Positions 23,526 to 33,056 are shown, counted from the first letter of the stretch. The stretch is DNA of 64,000 nucleotides from Scatosoma sp045613545 (GCA_045613545.1 JAZLBD010000006.1:62001-126000), one strand, 5' to 3'. Numbers and translations are program-made. Notes: a model not told the origin generated them from the sequence alone.

Positions 23526-24550
23526 ATTCCTACCTCCTTTCCGTCTTTTTTATACGACGGATCAAAAAACAATCTTCCGACCACCAATTTCCAAGCGGTT
23601 GCCGGCATGTATATTCCGCTTTTAATCCCGCTAATCCCTTCAAACGCCCATTCGTAGCACTGCCGTGCCCGATCTCTGCCTATTTTTTGGGCGAGAGCGC
23701 GAGATTTCTTCACGACGAACTCGTGCATATTTAGCGCGAGCGCCACCTCCTTTTCCGTACCTTTTGCAAGGGAAACGTCGTACACGTCCCTAAAATGAAA
23801 GGCGAGGGTGGTGAGCAGGGAAATTTCGTCGCTTCCCTTTTGCATCAATTCTTTCGCAATCTTGAGAAATCCGTTATAATTTTTTGCCGACAACGCGTCT
23901 GAGAGTTGAAAAACCGAATATTCGATGTCGGGGCTTACCATCTCTTCCACAAGATCGTCGGTAATTCGCTTTTCCCCTTTGTGCGCGAGATAAGAAATCA
24001 GCTTTTCCACCTCTTTGGAAACCCGCGACATATCCAAATTACAATAGGCGCAAATCCTACCCGCGGTCACGCCGTCCACGTAAATCCCCGCGCGCTTTGC
24101 CGTCACGACGATCCATTTACAGATCATTTCTTTCTCCGCTTTTTTACATTCGACGATGGTGACGTTTTGCTTTTTGGAAAGTACGGCGTGTTCCTTTTTG
24201 CCTTTTCCACTGTTGACGATCAAAAGGGTACTCGTCTTGGGAGGATTTTCAAACACCCCTTTCAAATAGGCGTCGAATTCCTTTTCCGTGGGGTAAAACT
24301 CGCTCACGCGCACCAACCGTTTTTCGCTCAAAAACGGGAACGCAAGCAATGCGGAAACGAGCTCCTTGATCTTTTCCCCTTTCAAAACGCTTCCGTCAAA
24401 GGAGGAATAATCGAGCGTTTTATCGGGGCGCAAAGCTTGAAAAATCATCTCGCTCCCACCGGCGCGAAAATACCCCTCTTCCCCCTCTAATAGGTAGATG
24501 GGCTGTACGCCTTGGCTTGCTATATGCTCTTTGAGTGCAACGTATTTCAT
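23519..24550 (-). CDS. holA: DNA polymerase III subunit delta
   Basis: 343 residues. The order of features fits the HolA clamp-loader subunit: N-terminal QPIYLLEGEEGYF, TLLIVNSGKGKKEH near the Walker-like region, then DDLVEEMVSPDIEYSVFQLSDAL and the C-terminal helical collar (LTTLAFHFRDVY, HEFVVKKSRALAQ). It opens the beta clamp with delta-prime and tau. The ATG at 24550 follows GGGAG by 5 nt; the GTG 12 nt upstream is less likely. First gene of the unit to cdaA and beyond. Confidence 0.93.
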   Translation of the reverse strand: MKYVALKEHIASQGVQPIYLLEGEEGYFRAGGSEMIFQALRPDKTLDYSSFDGSVLKGEKIKELVSALLAFPFLSEKRLVRVSEFYPTEKEFDAYLKGVFENPPKTSTLLIVNSGKGKKEHAVLSKKQNVTIVECKKAEKEMICKWIVVTAKRAGIYVDGVTAGRICAYCNLDMSRVSKEVEKLISYLAHKGEKRITDDLVEEMVSPDIEYSVFQLSDALSAKNYNGFLKIAKELMQKGSDEISLLTTLAFHFRDVYDVSLAKGTEKEVALALNMHEFVVKKSRALAQKIGRDRARQCYEWAFEGISGIKSGIYMPATAWKLVVGRLFFDPSYKKDGKEVGIC

Positions 24551-24576
24551 ACAGTCTCCCACGTTAATATGTTATT

Positions 24577-24605
24577 ATTATAACATAGCCCCTCAAAAAA
24601 AGCAA
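24577..24605 (-). promoter_or_regulatory. Promoter of the holA-cdaA-lysC-ltaS-like unit
   Basis: Minus strand: TTGCTT (24600-24605), 17-bp spacer, TATAAT (24577-24582). An inverted repeat (atgttat 24569-24575 with ataacat 24580-24586) overlaps the -10 and start region and could bind a dimeric regulator. Confidence 0.72.
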
Positions 24606-24625
24606 GAAAATCCGCAATATTTTCC

Positions 24626-26191
24626 TCAAACCTCAAGAAAAATCAACGCGACACAAAGGCAAATTACCAAACTTATCCAAACGAGGCGATTTTTTCTTTC
24701 AAAATTAACTTTATCCGATAATAACGTCAGAATGACTATATAACAGCACATAGCGAAAAAAGGCATTCTCCCGTAAAATAAAAACTTCGAAAAGTCCACC
24801 GCGTGAAAGACGAGAAGCCCTACGGAAAACAGCATCGACGGAACGCGTAAAAGCACCATCGACGCCCCGAGCGGAAAGAACATACTTAAACAAGCGACGA
24901 AAAGCAAAACGGCGAACGTAGCGCCAATCAGCGGTACGAATAAAACGTTGAGCAAAAGTCCTATCGAGGAAACGTATCCAAATCCGTTTAATAAAAACGG
25001 CGCGGTGAATAGCTGTGCAGAGAGAGAAACGCCTAAAAATCCCGTCGCTTTCTCGCCAAGTCCTCCCTCTTTTACCTTGCAAACTTTCCCTAAGCCCTCT
25101 TTGATCGGACGAGCGAGAATACTGATTCCGAAACAAGCGGAAAAAGACAACAAACACCCCACTTGAAACAGTTCCGCCGGCGAGAGAACGAGTACGCACA
25201 AAAGGGCGAGTCCCGTCCGTTCCAAACCGTCCCCTTGCACGCCGATCGTATCGGTGACGGCGTGTACGAGACACATCACGATCGCGCGGATCACGGACGC
25301 GGTAAACCCACAAACACCGCCGTAAAACAAGAGCGTTCCCGTTAGAATTCCTAATTTTAGAAGGCGCATGTTTTTCGGAAGAAAACGAGAAAGTAAGCCC
25401 AATAGCACCGCGTAGAGCACTCCGATATGTAGACCCGAAACGGCAAAGATATGCGCGATTCCGCCGTAGCGGACGTTTTCTAGCAAATCCTCCTCAATCA
25501 AGGAGGTGTCGCCCGTTAAAATGGCAAACAGGGTCCCTGCGCTCTCTTCGTCCATTCCGGCATAGAGGCGATCTTTGAGGCGAGAACGAAGGAAAGAAAA
25601 CAAATCCCATTCCTCATCTATCACGCGAGCGTTTTGCACGTTTTTGCCTTGATAGAAAATCTTTTTGGAGATATTCCCGTAGCGATAACTGTCTTTTTCG
25701 TGCGAGGAAACGGAAGAAACGTGCATTTGGCAAGCAATTTCCTCCCCCTCCGACCAATTCGTATCTTGCGTTTTGGAAAGAATAATCCGCATAAACCCTT
25801 CGCGCTCTTTCCCACCGATCGTTAGATCTTTTAAGAGAAAGCGAACGCTTTCCCCGGTCTCTTCCCTTTCGCAAACGACGGCTTGCACTTCGTACTCTCC
25901 GCTGGGAAAACCGTCTATCCCCGACCGTTTCACCTGCGCTTGCAAGGAGAAAAACCCGAATGAAAAGAGAAGTAATAGCACGGAAAACCAAATAAACGAT
26001 TTCCGTGAAAATATCAAAAGTAGCGCGAGCGATAAAATGCAAAGCAAGAAAAATCCCCACGCCCAGCCTCCCGTCCAGCTTACGTAATTACAAAATACGC
26101 CGAACGAAAACGCGAGCGCAGAAAAGAGGACGGGGCGGAAGTTAAACAACTTCCACCCGCTTTCGTTCTTTTCTTGTATTTGTTTTGTCAT
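24626..26191 (-). CDS. comEC: ComEC/Rec2-family DNA uptake channel, without the C-terminal metallo-hydrolase domain
   Basis: 521 residues with about ten membrane helices. The N-terminal OB-like DUF4131 region (EYEVQAVVCEREETGESVRF) and the Competence domain (GGIAHIFAVSGLHIGVLYAVLLGLL near 243-267) are present. Full ComEC is usually 700-800 residues with a beta-lactamase-fold nuclease after the membrane domain; here the protein ends at the last helix. It is expected to pass single-stranded DNA across the membrane during transformation. ATG preceded by AAAGGA. It follows the DUF4011 helicase by 18 bp and shares its promoter. Confidence 0.88.
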   Translation of the reverse strand: MTKQIQEKNESGWKLFNFRPVLFSALAFSFGVFCNYVSWTGGWAWGFFLLCILSLALLLIFSRKSFIWFSVLLLLFSFGFFSLQAQVKRSGIDGFPSGEYEVQAVVCEREETGESVRFLLKDLTIGGKEREGFMRIILSKTQDTNWSEGEEIACQMHVSSVSSHEKDSYRYGNISKKIFYQGKNVQNARVIDEEWDLFSFLRSRLKDRLYAGMDEESAGTLFAILTGDTSLIEEDLLENVRYGGIAHIFAVSGLHIGVLYAVLLGLLSRFLPKNMRLLKLGILTGTLLFYGGVCGFTASVIRAIVMCLVHAVTDTIGVQGDGLERTGLALLCVLVLSPAELFQVGCLLSFSACFGISILARPIKEGLGKVCKVKEGGLGEKATGFLGVSLSAQLFTAPFLLNGFGYVSSIGLLLNVLFVPLIGATFAVLLFVACLSMFFPLGASMVLLRVPSMLFSVGLLVFHAVDFSKFLFYGRMPFFAMCCYIVILTLLSDKVNFERKNRLVWISLVICLCVALIFLEV

Positions 26192-26209
26192 CTTTCGTTG
26201 TCCTTTGTT

Positions 26210-29200
26210 TTAAGCGAGGGATATCCGATCGGACACGGAGCGAACAAGCAATCCTTTTTCCTCGCCGTAGGTAATGCAGTCGTGCACGAACAAAGCAAAC
26301 TCCTCGCTCGGCTTTTGCAAACGGAAAAGGTTCGCCATAATCACGAGCAGTTCGTCAGGATACAGCGCCACTTTGTCTTCAAGTGCCGATTTTACGAGCG
26401 CCACGATTTCATACGGCGTGAAATCAGTCGGACTCTTTCGAAGAGGCTCGCCCGTTTCCACGCGGTATTTTTCAAACGTGTTCCATTTATCCGTCTTTCG
26501 ATAATAACATTCGCCGAAAATCTTCTCGCTCTTAAACGCGCAAAGAGACGCCAAGGCTTGCATTCTCGCCTCGATCTTGCTCCCGTATTTGGTAATCCCC
26601 AAACTTGCCAGCACGCGCTTGATAAGGAAACGGAAAGAAATCGGCTCTTCCGTCGCTACGACGCTCTTCATCCGCGCGAGAATCTCCGCGTCGTTTTCCC
26701 CGCTTGTCACGAACGTCGCGCTCTCGAGTCGTTTTTCGAGCTCGGCTACCTTATAATTCCGTTTGGCGCGCGCAAGACAGCTTCCGCTCTTTTTATCCGC
26801 GCCCGTCAATTTGTCAAGCAGGTCTTTGATCCGCTTGATTTCCCGTTTTGGGTTGTTGAAATAGTTCACCGCAAACACGCGCGTCACGTTCCAATTGTTC
26901 CGTTTGAGCGTTTGGATTTGCAACACGTTCCTATCTTTCACCGAGAATTTTTCCGTGCCGTCGCAAAGAATCGCCAAAATAAATTTTTGTTTATTCTTGG
27001 GATCGAGCACGGCGACGTCGATCTTGAAATCAGACACGCCTACGTCGTATCTGCAATCATACCCGTACGAGGCGAGCTCTTCCGCGATATATTTGCCGAG
27101 TCCGTCTTTTTTCTCCAAGACGCTTTCGGCGGGGATAGCGAGCGTGGTTTTTCCCTTTTCCGCAAACTCCAAGAACGCCTTGAGCCCTGCCACCCCTTTC
27201 GCTCCGCTCTTAGAAAGGTCGATCATGCCCCCCGTCATCGACGAGAATACGAGCATTTCCTCTCTCGCGCGCGATACCGCGACGTTGAGTCTGCGCCAAC
27301 CGCCCGCTTGGTTCAAAGGCCCGAAGTTGAGTGAGATTTTTCCATTCCGATCGGGGCCGTAGCACACCGAGAATAGAATGACGTCTCTCTCGTCCCCTTG
27401 TACGTTTTCCAAGTTTTTGATAAACAACGCCTCTTCCCTTTCGTAAGCGACGTCTTCCAATCTTTCCTCCAAAATTCTTGCGGTAAGCTTGCGTTCGATA
27501 TAATCTCTTTGCGCGGAAGAGAAGGTGACGATCCCAAGGCTTGCTTTTTGCAAAATGGGATCGCGCAGACGACGAATCACCTCTTCGACGAGCGCGTCGC
27601 CCTCCACTTTATTCCGCTTGGTAAGACCTCGATCATACACCCCGTCTTGCACCCGTATAAATTTCACCTTACTTGCAATACCGTCGGGAGAGGGGAAGGT
27701 GCAAAGCTTGTTGCCGTAATACATCAAATTGGAAAAGGCGATCAAGCTTTCGTGCTTACTCCGATAGTGCCACGACAAATGCTTTTGGGGAATACCGAGC
27801 GCCAAACAGTCGTCCAAAACGCTTTCCATATCCTCGTTTTCCAAATTCTCTTCGTCGATATAGCTTGCCGAGAAGAATTCGGTGGGCGGTAGCTGTTTGG
27901 GATCCCCCACGACGATCGCGCATTTCGCGCGGGCGAGCGACCCGACAGCTTCCGCCGTCGGCATTTGCGACGCCTCGTCGAAGATAACGAGATCAAAGGA
28001 ATTGCTATCCGCTTGTAAATATTGCGCCACGGTGATGGGACTCATCAAAATACACGGCGCAAGCACGCGCATAAGCTCCGGTATTTCCTCGAACAGTTTT
28101 CGAATCCCCACCCCTCGTAAATTACTCTTTACAAAACGGTTAAAATTCACCAAATCCAAACTCAAACTGCCCTCCGAATCGGGCGTAGGAAGCCGAGCGA
28201 TCAAAGAGGCGCGAACGTTTTGCGCCGTCTTTTTGGCGTATTCGTCGAGTTGCAAACGCAAGCGTTCCGTTCCCTCTTCTTGGAGCGCGACCGAAAATCT
28301 TGCAAGTACCGGATCGAGCGGAATGTTCGTCTGCAAGAAGTTCTTGTAAATATTTTTCTCGAAACTTGCGACGATATTTTCCCCCGAAACCTTTCCGTTT
28401 TCCAAAGAATCGGTGATGAACGTAAGCCCCGCCTCGTCCAATTTTTGCGCGGTCGCGCGGTACATACACCAGTTCGCGAGCATATCTATGTTGTCGATGA
28501 GCGCGCCCGCTTTTTGCGTATAATAATCGAGTACGTCCTCTTCGGGAACTTTATTCCTATCACCGTTCGTAATGGCAAGGAAGCTGTTTTCCGCCGCCTC
28601 AAAACATTCGAGCGAGCGCAAAAGCCCCTCTAAAACCGGCGCCGTATATCCGCTCGACGCTCTTAAACACATACTGTTGAAGCTGTCGGGGTTGTAATCC
28701 ATAAACAGTGAAGCGCAAAGGGTATGGAGGCGATACAAATCTGCCAAGAACGCTTTTCGCTTTTCAAAGAAATCCACCTTTTTACCGGCGGAAAATTGCC
28801 TCGAAAGACGGGTGTTATTTTTCGCTTGTTGCATCGCCTCGAAAATTTCTCTAAGCAAGGCAATATCGTGGACGATTTCGTCCTCGTTGACGTTTACGAT
28901 GCTGGCTTTTGCAAGTTTTTTTGCAATCGAAAAAGCGAGCTTATCCGAGGAAACGTCCCCGTTCCCCTCGTCGAGCCACTTGCCGATTTGAGGCAGGTCT
29001 TTCTCCACGTCCACGAGCCTACGATAACGGCTAAAATACCGCTCCAAGCAAGCGTCGAGCTGGCGGTTAGCTTTGAAGAACACGTGGAATTCTTCCTCGT
29101 CTTCCCCAAAATACCGCTCGAAACCACCGCTGACGAGCAAGCCGACCAGTTCTTTGATCGTTTGAAGTTTTTTTCGCGTGATCGAGCTGATACGTTGGCG

Positions 29201-31852
29201 ATAGAGTTCGAGGAAAAGGGCGATATAGTTCTTAAGGTGCTTGATCTCGGCGATCATAACCTCGGAGGAAGAATACACCCCGTCCCGCTTCCCCCTGGAA
29301 TATTCCACGAGTCGCACGTTGGAGAAAGGCGAATTATAAACCCCTCCACACTCTTTCGCCGCGCTTGCCGCCTCCACCATAATCCGCTTGTAATACTCGA
29401 TTTTTTCTTTCGTCAAGCTATCGTAAAACGAGCTTTCAATGTTCATAATTTCCGGCGCGTTTTTGTATTTTAAGCAAAGGAGCAACGCCTCGTACACCGA
29501 AACGCCCAACCGACGTTTTTTGTGGAGAGCTTTCAAGGGCGCGTTCAAATCTTCCTTGGCTTTTTCAATCCCGTCAGACTGTTCGCGCAAGGAAACGTTC
29601 TCCACTTTCCCGGCGAGCGAAAGGGTACCGGAAAGCGCTCCTAAAACGTCCGCTTTATTCGTCTTGTTGGAATGTAGTTCCAAACAAAAATCGCCAAGTC
29701 CGATCGCATCCAGTCTCTTTTTTACAACGGAAAGCGCGGCTTGTTTTTCCGCGACGAAAAGCACCCTCTTTCCATCTCGCAAAGCGTTTGCGATAATATT
29801 GGTAATCGTTTGGCTCTTCCCCGTCCCCGGAGGCCCGTGCAACACGAACGACGCTCCGCGTTGCGAAAGGGAAATTGCCTCCCATTGCGAAGAATCGGCG
29901 GGAAGTGGCGTCAACGTGTCCACGAGCGAGCCTTCGTCCTCTTGCACCGCTTGCAAACTTCCCTCGCCAAGCTCGTTTCTGTTATGAAGGAGGGAGGAAA
30001 TCAAAGGATTTTTCGAAAATTCGCCTATGTTTTTGCGGAGGTCTTGCCACATTTGATAGCGTGCAAAAGAGAACGCGGATAAATAGACGTCGCTAAACAC
30101 CGCCCAGCCTTTCATTTGGACGATTTCCAAGCGAATCATCGCCAAAATCTCGTTGATTTTTAGCCCCGAGACGCCGTCGAGACCACGAATATCAATGTCG
30201 AATTCCCGTTTCAAAAATTCGAGCAAAGTCGCGTTTACCGACGCGTCTTCGTCCGTCAAAGACAGCTCGAACGACGCGCCTCCTTTTACTTTTTTAAGTT
30301 GCACGGGCAAAAGCACGAGCGGGGCGTACTTTTCCTTGCCGTCCTCTCGCGTGTACCACTTCAAAAAACCAAAAGCAAGATATAAAATCTTCGAGCCCGA
30401 TTCCTCGTTCGCCTCTTTGCTCTTGCGGACGAGTCGAGTCATATTTTCTTGTAATTCTTCCTCGCTCGAAAGAGCGCAAAGCACCCCCGATTCCTGCTCG
30501 ATTTGAATGAGCTCTTTCATTTGTCCAAGCTCGCGGACAAGATTGAAGTCGGCTTTATTTCGAAGGTGAGAAATGAGCGCTTGCCCACCCGTTCGAACGG
30601 TCATTTTACCCGATCTAGTCAAATTTTCAAGCGTTTTATCTGGATCGACGGAAAACAGATGCACTCCGCCTTTGTTCGGTTGAAAATGTAATAGGCTGTT
30701 TTTAAGGGACAAATCGAGCAACCGTCTTTCCCATTGCTTATCTTTGGTAAGTTTGCCGTCAAGTCCTAAGCGTTTGTTTTCTTGTAAATTCTGCGGGGCG
30801 GAAAAAGGCGAGGTTTCCCTCTCGTCTAAAATTTCAAATCCTTTGATATTCTTCGCCCGAAGGGGAAGCGGAAGGAGTTTTCCTATACGGCAACGGCGGA
30901 TATCCACGTAGCGATCGAAATATTTCCCGTCGGAAAGCTTTTGCATAAAATGGTGTTCCGAAGTCGAATACGCCACGTTTTTCCCCGAGAATAAATCGGA
31001 AATATCGAACACGCTCAAATTATTGATGCCGTCGTCGATATATTTTTCAAGCCGACCCATATCATCCGAAACGGTGTCCATAAAGCAACTCTCGTACAGC
31101 CACACACCGCAAGCGATCGAACGTTCCCCTAAAACGATTACGGGGTTTAAGCCCATACTTTCGAGCGCGGAGGCAAAAAGAAGCGCCATTTCCCCTTCAC
31201 TCGCAACGCGCCCTGATAAAATCTTTCCACAGGAAAGGGTCGTGGGACGGGATAAATCTTCCGCTTTTTGCGTGATGGAATAACGGCGCAGACATGCAAA
31301 CAACGCCGCGGCAGTTTGTCGAACGAGATTCTTATCGGTATTTTCATACCCGCTAAGTTCACTCTCTTTTCCCCATTTTTTCAGTTGCTCCGCCGTTTCG
31401 GTTTTGAGGCGCGCGAGATCGGCGAGCTTAGGGCGAACGAAATGCGCGATCGTCTCGTTGTTTCCGCCCGTACCTTCCCACTCGTCGAACGAGAGCGCTA
31501 AAACCTTACACTCCGCCGTAGCTACGACCGTTTTTTGCGCTTGCAAGCGCACGGAAATCGTCTCCTCTTTCGCTTCTTCCAGTGAAACGAAATACAACGG
31601 CGAAAGCAGATTTTTTCCGTCTATTTCCACTGCGCTTTCAAAGGGAACTTTCACTTCCTTTTCCAAAGGTCGAATAAGCCCCGACGAACTGCTTATCAAA
31701 AGAGTGAGATTGACTTCTTCCGCGCCCTTGTTTTGGATTTGCAAACTTTTGAAAATCGAGCGTTGCGCAAAATAGTCCGCGTAGGAAACCGTTTCTTGCG
31801 CCTGCGCGGTCAATCGTATCGTCTCTTCCCATTTTTTCGTTTTTTGAGCCAT
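26210..31852 (-). CDS. Giant DUF4011 - SF1 helicase - nuclease protein (defence-like)
   Basis: 1,880 residues from the ATG at 31852 (GGTGA 5 nt upstream); a 58-residue upstream extension overlaps the promoter and is rejected. Order: N-terminal region (1-360); DUF4011 with WERRLLDLSLKNSLLHFQP near 372; Walker A GPPGTGKSQTITN near 672; a long helical insertion; Walker B VIFDEASQMPTAEA near 1292 and VVGDPKQLPPTEFF; helicase motifs HYRSKHESL, NVQGDERDVILFS (near 1486) and LNVAVSRAREE (near 1527); a Vsr/PD-(D/E)xK-like nuclease (YDVGVSDFKIDVAVLD near 1605); and a DUF3320-like tail (ISFRFLIKRVLASLG near 1737). This architecture resembles DUF4011-helicase-Vsr antiphage proteins. Co-transcribed with comEC. 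Confidence 0.85.
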   Translation of the reverse strand: MAQKTKKWEETIRLTAQAQETVSYADYFAQRSIFKSLQIQNKGAEEVNLTLLISSSSGLIRPLEKEVKVPFESAVEIDGKNLLSPLYFVSLEEAKEETISVRLQAQKTVVATAECKVLALSFDEWEGTGGNNETIAHFVRPKLADLARLKTETAEQLKKWGKESELSGYENTDKNLVRQTAAALFACLRRYSITQKAEDLSRPTTLSCGKILSGRVASEGEMALLFASALESMGLNPVIVLGERSIACGVWLYESCFMDTVSDDMGRLEKYIDDGINNLSVFDISDLFSGKNVAYSTSEHHFMQKLSDGKYFDRYVDIRRCRIGKLLPLPLRAKNIKGFEILDERETSPFSAPQNLQENKRLGLDGKLTKDKQWERRLLDLSLKNSLLHFQPNKGGVHLFSVDPDKTLENLTRSGKMTVRTGGQALISHLRNKADFNLVRELGQMKELIQIEQESGVLCALSSEEELQENMTRLVRKSKEANEESGSKILYLAFGFLKWYTREDGKEKYAPLVLLPVQLKKVKGGASFELSLTDEDASVNATLLEFLKREFDIDIRGLDGVSGLKINEILAMIRLEIVQMKGWAVFSDVYLSAFSFARYQMWQDLRKNIGEFSKNPLISSLLHNRNELGEGSLQAVQEDEGSLVDTLTPLPADSSQWEAISLSQRGASFVLHGPPGTGKSQTITNIIANALRDGKRVLFVAEKQAALSVVKKRLDAIGLGDFCLELHSNKTNKADVLGALSGTLSLAGKVENVSLREQSDGIEKAKEDLNAPLKALHKKRRLGVSVYEALLLCLKYKNAPEIMNIESSFYDSLTKEKIEYYKRIMVEAASAAKECGGVYNSPFSNVRLVEYSRGKRDGVYSSSEVMIAEIKHLKNYIALFLELYRQRISSITRKKLQTIKELVGLLVSGGFERYFGEDEEEFHVFFKANRQLDACLERYFSRYRRLVDVEKDLPQIGKWLDEGNGDVSSDKLAFSIAKKLAKASIVNVNEDEIVHDIALLREIFEAMQQAKNNTRLSRQFSAGKKVDFFEKRKAFLADLYRLHTLCASLFMDYNPDSFNSMCLRASSGYTAPVLEGLLRSLECFEAAENSFLAITNGDRNKVPEEDVLDYYTQKAGALIDNIDMLANWCMYRATAQKLDEAGLTFITDSLENGKVSGENIVASFEKNIYKNFLQTNIPLDPVLARFSVALQEEGTERLRLQLDEYAKKTAQNVRASLIARLPTPDSEGSLSLDLVNFNRFVKSNLRGVGIRKLFEEIPELMRVLAPCILMSPITVAQYLQADSNSFDLVIFDEASQMPTAEAVGSLARAKCAIVVGDPKQLPPTEFFSASYIDEENLENEDMESVLDDCLALGIPQKHLSWHYRSKHESLIAFSNLMYYGNKLCTFPSPDGIASKVKFIRVQDGVYDRGLTKRNKVEGDALVEEVIRRLRDPILQKASLGIVTFSSAQRDYIERKLTARILEERLEDVAYEREEALFIKNLENVQGDERDVILFSVCYGPDRNGKISLNFGPLNQAGGWRRLNVAVSRAREEMLVFSSMTGGMIDLSKSGAKGVAGLKAFLEFAEKGKTTLAIPAESVLEKKDGLGKYIAEELASYGYDCRYDVGVSDFKIDVAVLDPKNKQKFILAILCDGTEKFSVKDRNVLQIQTLKRNNWNVTRVFAVNYFNNPKREIKRIKDLLDKLTGADKKSGSCLARAKRNYKVAELEKRLESATFVTSGENDAEILARMKSVVATEEPISFRFLIKRVLASLGITKYGSKIEARMQALASLCAFKSEKIFGECYYRKTDKWNTFEKYRVETGEPLRKSPTDFTPYEIVALVKSALEDKVALYPDELLVIMANLFRLQKPSEEFALFVHDCITYGEEKGLLVRSVSDRISLA

Positions 31853-31903
31853 TTTGTCACCATCGAACCGCAGAAAAAAATCGGTTCTTTCCTTTACGTT
31901 TCT

Positions 31904-31933
31904 ATTATACCATAAAGCCCCACGAAAAATCAA
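31904..31933 (-). promoter_or_regulatory. Promoter of the helicase-comEC unit
   Basis: Minus strand: TTGATT (31928-31933), 18-bp spacer, TATAAT (31904-31909), about 52 bp upstream of the chosen ATG. Confidence 0.75.
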
Positions 31934-32022
31934 CTTTATGCGGAATTTTACTTGTTTATTTTTGTCATTTTTTTCATTCCTACTGAAAAATAGCCCTAAA
32001 AATATGACAAACCTTCTTTTTT

Positions 32023-32060
32023 TCAAAAAAAAGAAACCCTATCGGGAAGATAGGGTTTTT
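32023..32060 (-). terminator. Terminator of the rimP-nusA-infB-nrnA operon
   Basis: A 10-bp stem (aaaccctatc 32034-32043 with gatagggttt 32049-32058). On the minus strand it is followed by TTTCTTTTTTTT. It lies 17 bp after the nrnA stop. Confidence 0.9.
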
Positions 32061-32076
32061 CACGTTTTTATCCGTT

Positions 32077-33045
32077 TTATTCCAAATATTGCGAAACGGT
32101 GTAGGTGAGGCGATCGAGCACGTCTTCTATTTCGCCGAACATCATACAACCCGCCGCGCGCACGTGTCCGCCACCGCCGTACGTTCCCGCGATACGATTC
32201 ACGTCTGCGTAGTTCTTGGAACGAAGAGAAATTTTATACTGTCCTTTCTTCATCTCCATAATCGAAGCGCTTACCTCCACCACGTCGATCGACAAAGGGA
32301 AGTCCACGAATCCCTCCGTCATACCTTGGTCCGCGCCGTACTTTTGCATATTCGCTTGCGTGATTACGATAAAGGCAAACCGATCGGAGAGGGCGTAGCG
32401 AATACCACGCATCGTTTCCGCATACAAGCCCGCCCTTGCTTTCCGTTGGGTTTTGAACAATTTCTCGTTTAATGTTTTCACGTTTGCGCCGTGTTTGACG
32501 AGGCTTGCCGCAACCGAAAACGTTTCCTCGGTGACGTCGTCGTGCGAAAAATTCCCCGAATCGGTCAAGAGCCCCACCATCAAGGCGTTAGCGATTTTTT
32601 CGTCCATCGACACCCCCAACGCTTCTATCAAACGAAATACATTCATACAGTTTGCCGAACATTCTCGAATGAAGTTGTATTTTGCATATCTCGTGTTAGA
32701 AACGTGGTGATCGACGTTTACGGTCGTCACTTTCCGTTTTTTAGCGTTCCAAACTTCGAGTAGCGCGCCAAGGCGGGTATCGTCCGCCGAATCGAGGGCG
32801 ATGATCACGTCCACGTCCTCGTCCACCGTTTTTTTCACGCGATCGAGCCCGTCTAAAAAAAGTAAGTTTGAGGGCAAGTCCGATTCGTTGCATACGACGT
32901 GATTTTTTTCAAGTTTCTCAAGCGCAAACGACAACGCAAGCACCGAACCCAAAGCGTCTCCGTCGGGGCGCATATGAGAAAGCACGGCAATTTTCTTTGC
33001 CGAAAGTAAAATGCTTGCAATCTCTTTTAACGTACTTTGCGCCAT
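32077..33045 (-). CDS. nrnA: DHH-family nanoRNase / pAp phosphatase
   Basis: 322 residues. DHH-DHHA1 protein: RPDGDALGS (26-34) gives the first metal ligands, ALDSADD follows, NVDHHVSNTRY is near 110, and the C-terminal DHHA1 loop GGGGHVRAAG is near 297. It degrades short RNA oligonucleotides and converts 3'-phosphoadenosine 5'-phosphate to AMP. ATG; it begins 11 bp after the rbfA stop and is the last gene of the nusA-infB operon, its usual place. Confidence 0.93.
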   Translation of the reverse strand: MAQSTLKEIASILLSAKKIAVLSHMRPDGDALGSVLALSFALEKLEKNHVVCNESDLPSNLLFLDGLDRVKKTVDEDVDVIIALDSADDTRLGALLEVWNAKKRKVTTVNVDHHVSNTRYAKYNFIRECSANCMNVFRLIEALGVSMDEKIANALMVGLLTDSGNFSHDDVTEETFSVAASLVKHGANVKTLNEKLFKTQRKARAGLYAETMRGIRYALSDRFAFIVITQANMQKYGADQGMTEGFVDFPLSIDVVEVSASIMEMKKGQYKISLRSKNYADVNRIAGTYGGGGHVRAAGCMMFGEIEDVLDRLTYTVSQYLE

Positions 33046-33056
33046 AAAGATACTCC

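Noticed and set aside
26174..27334. A 386-residue plus-strand open frame opposite the helicase
   Set aside because: It is the antisense of a well-supported gene, rich in Arg, His and Phe, with no family motif and no ribosome-binding site; long antisense frames are common opposite this genome's codon usage.
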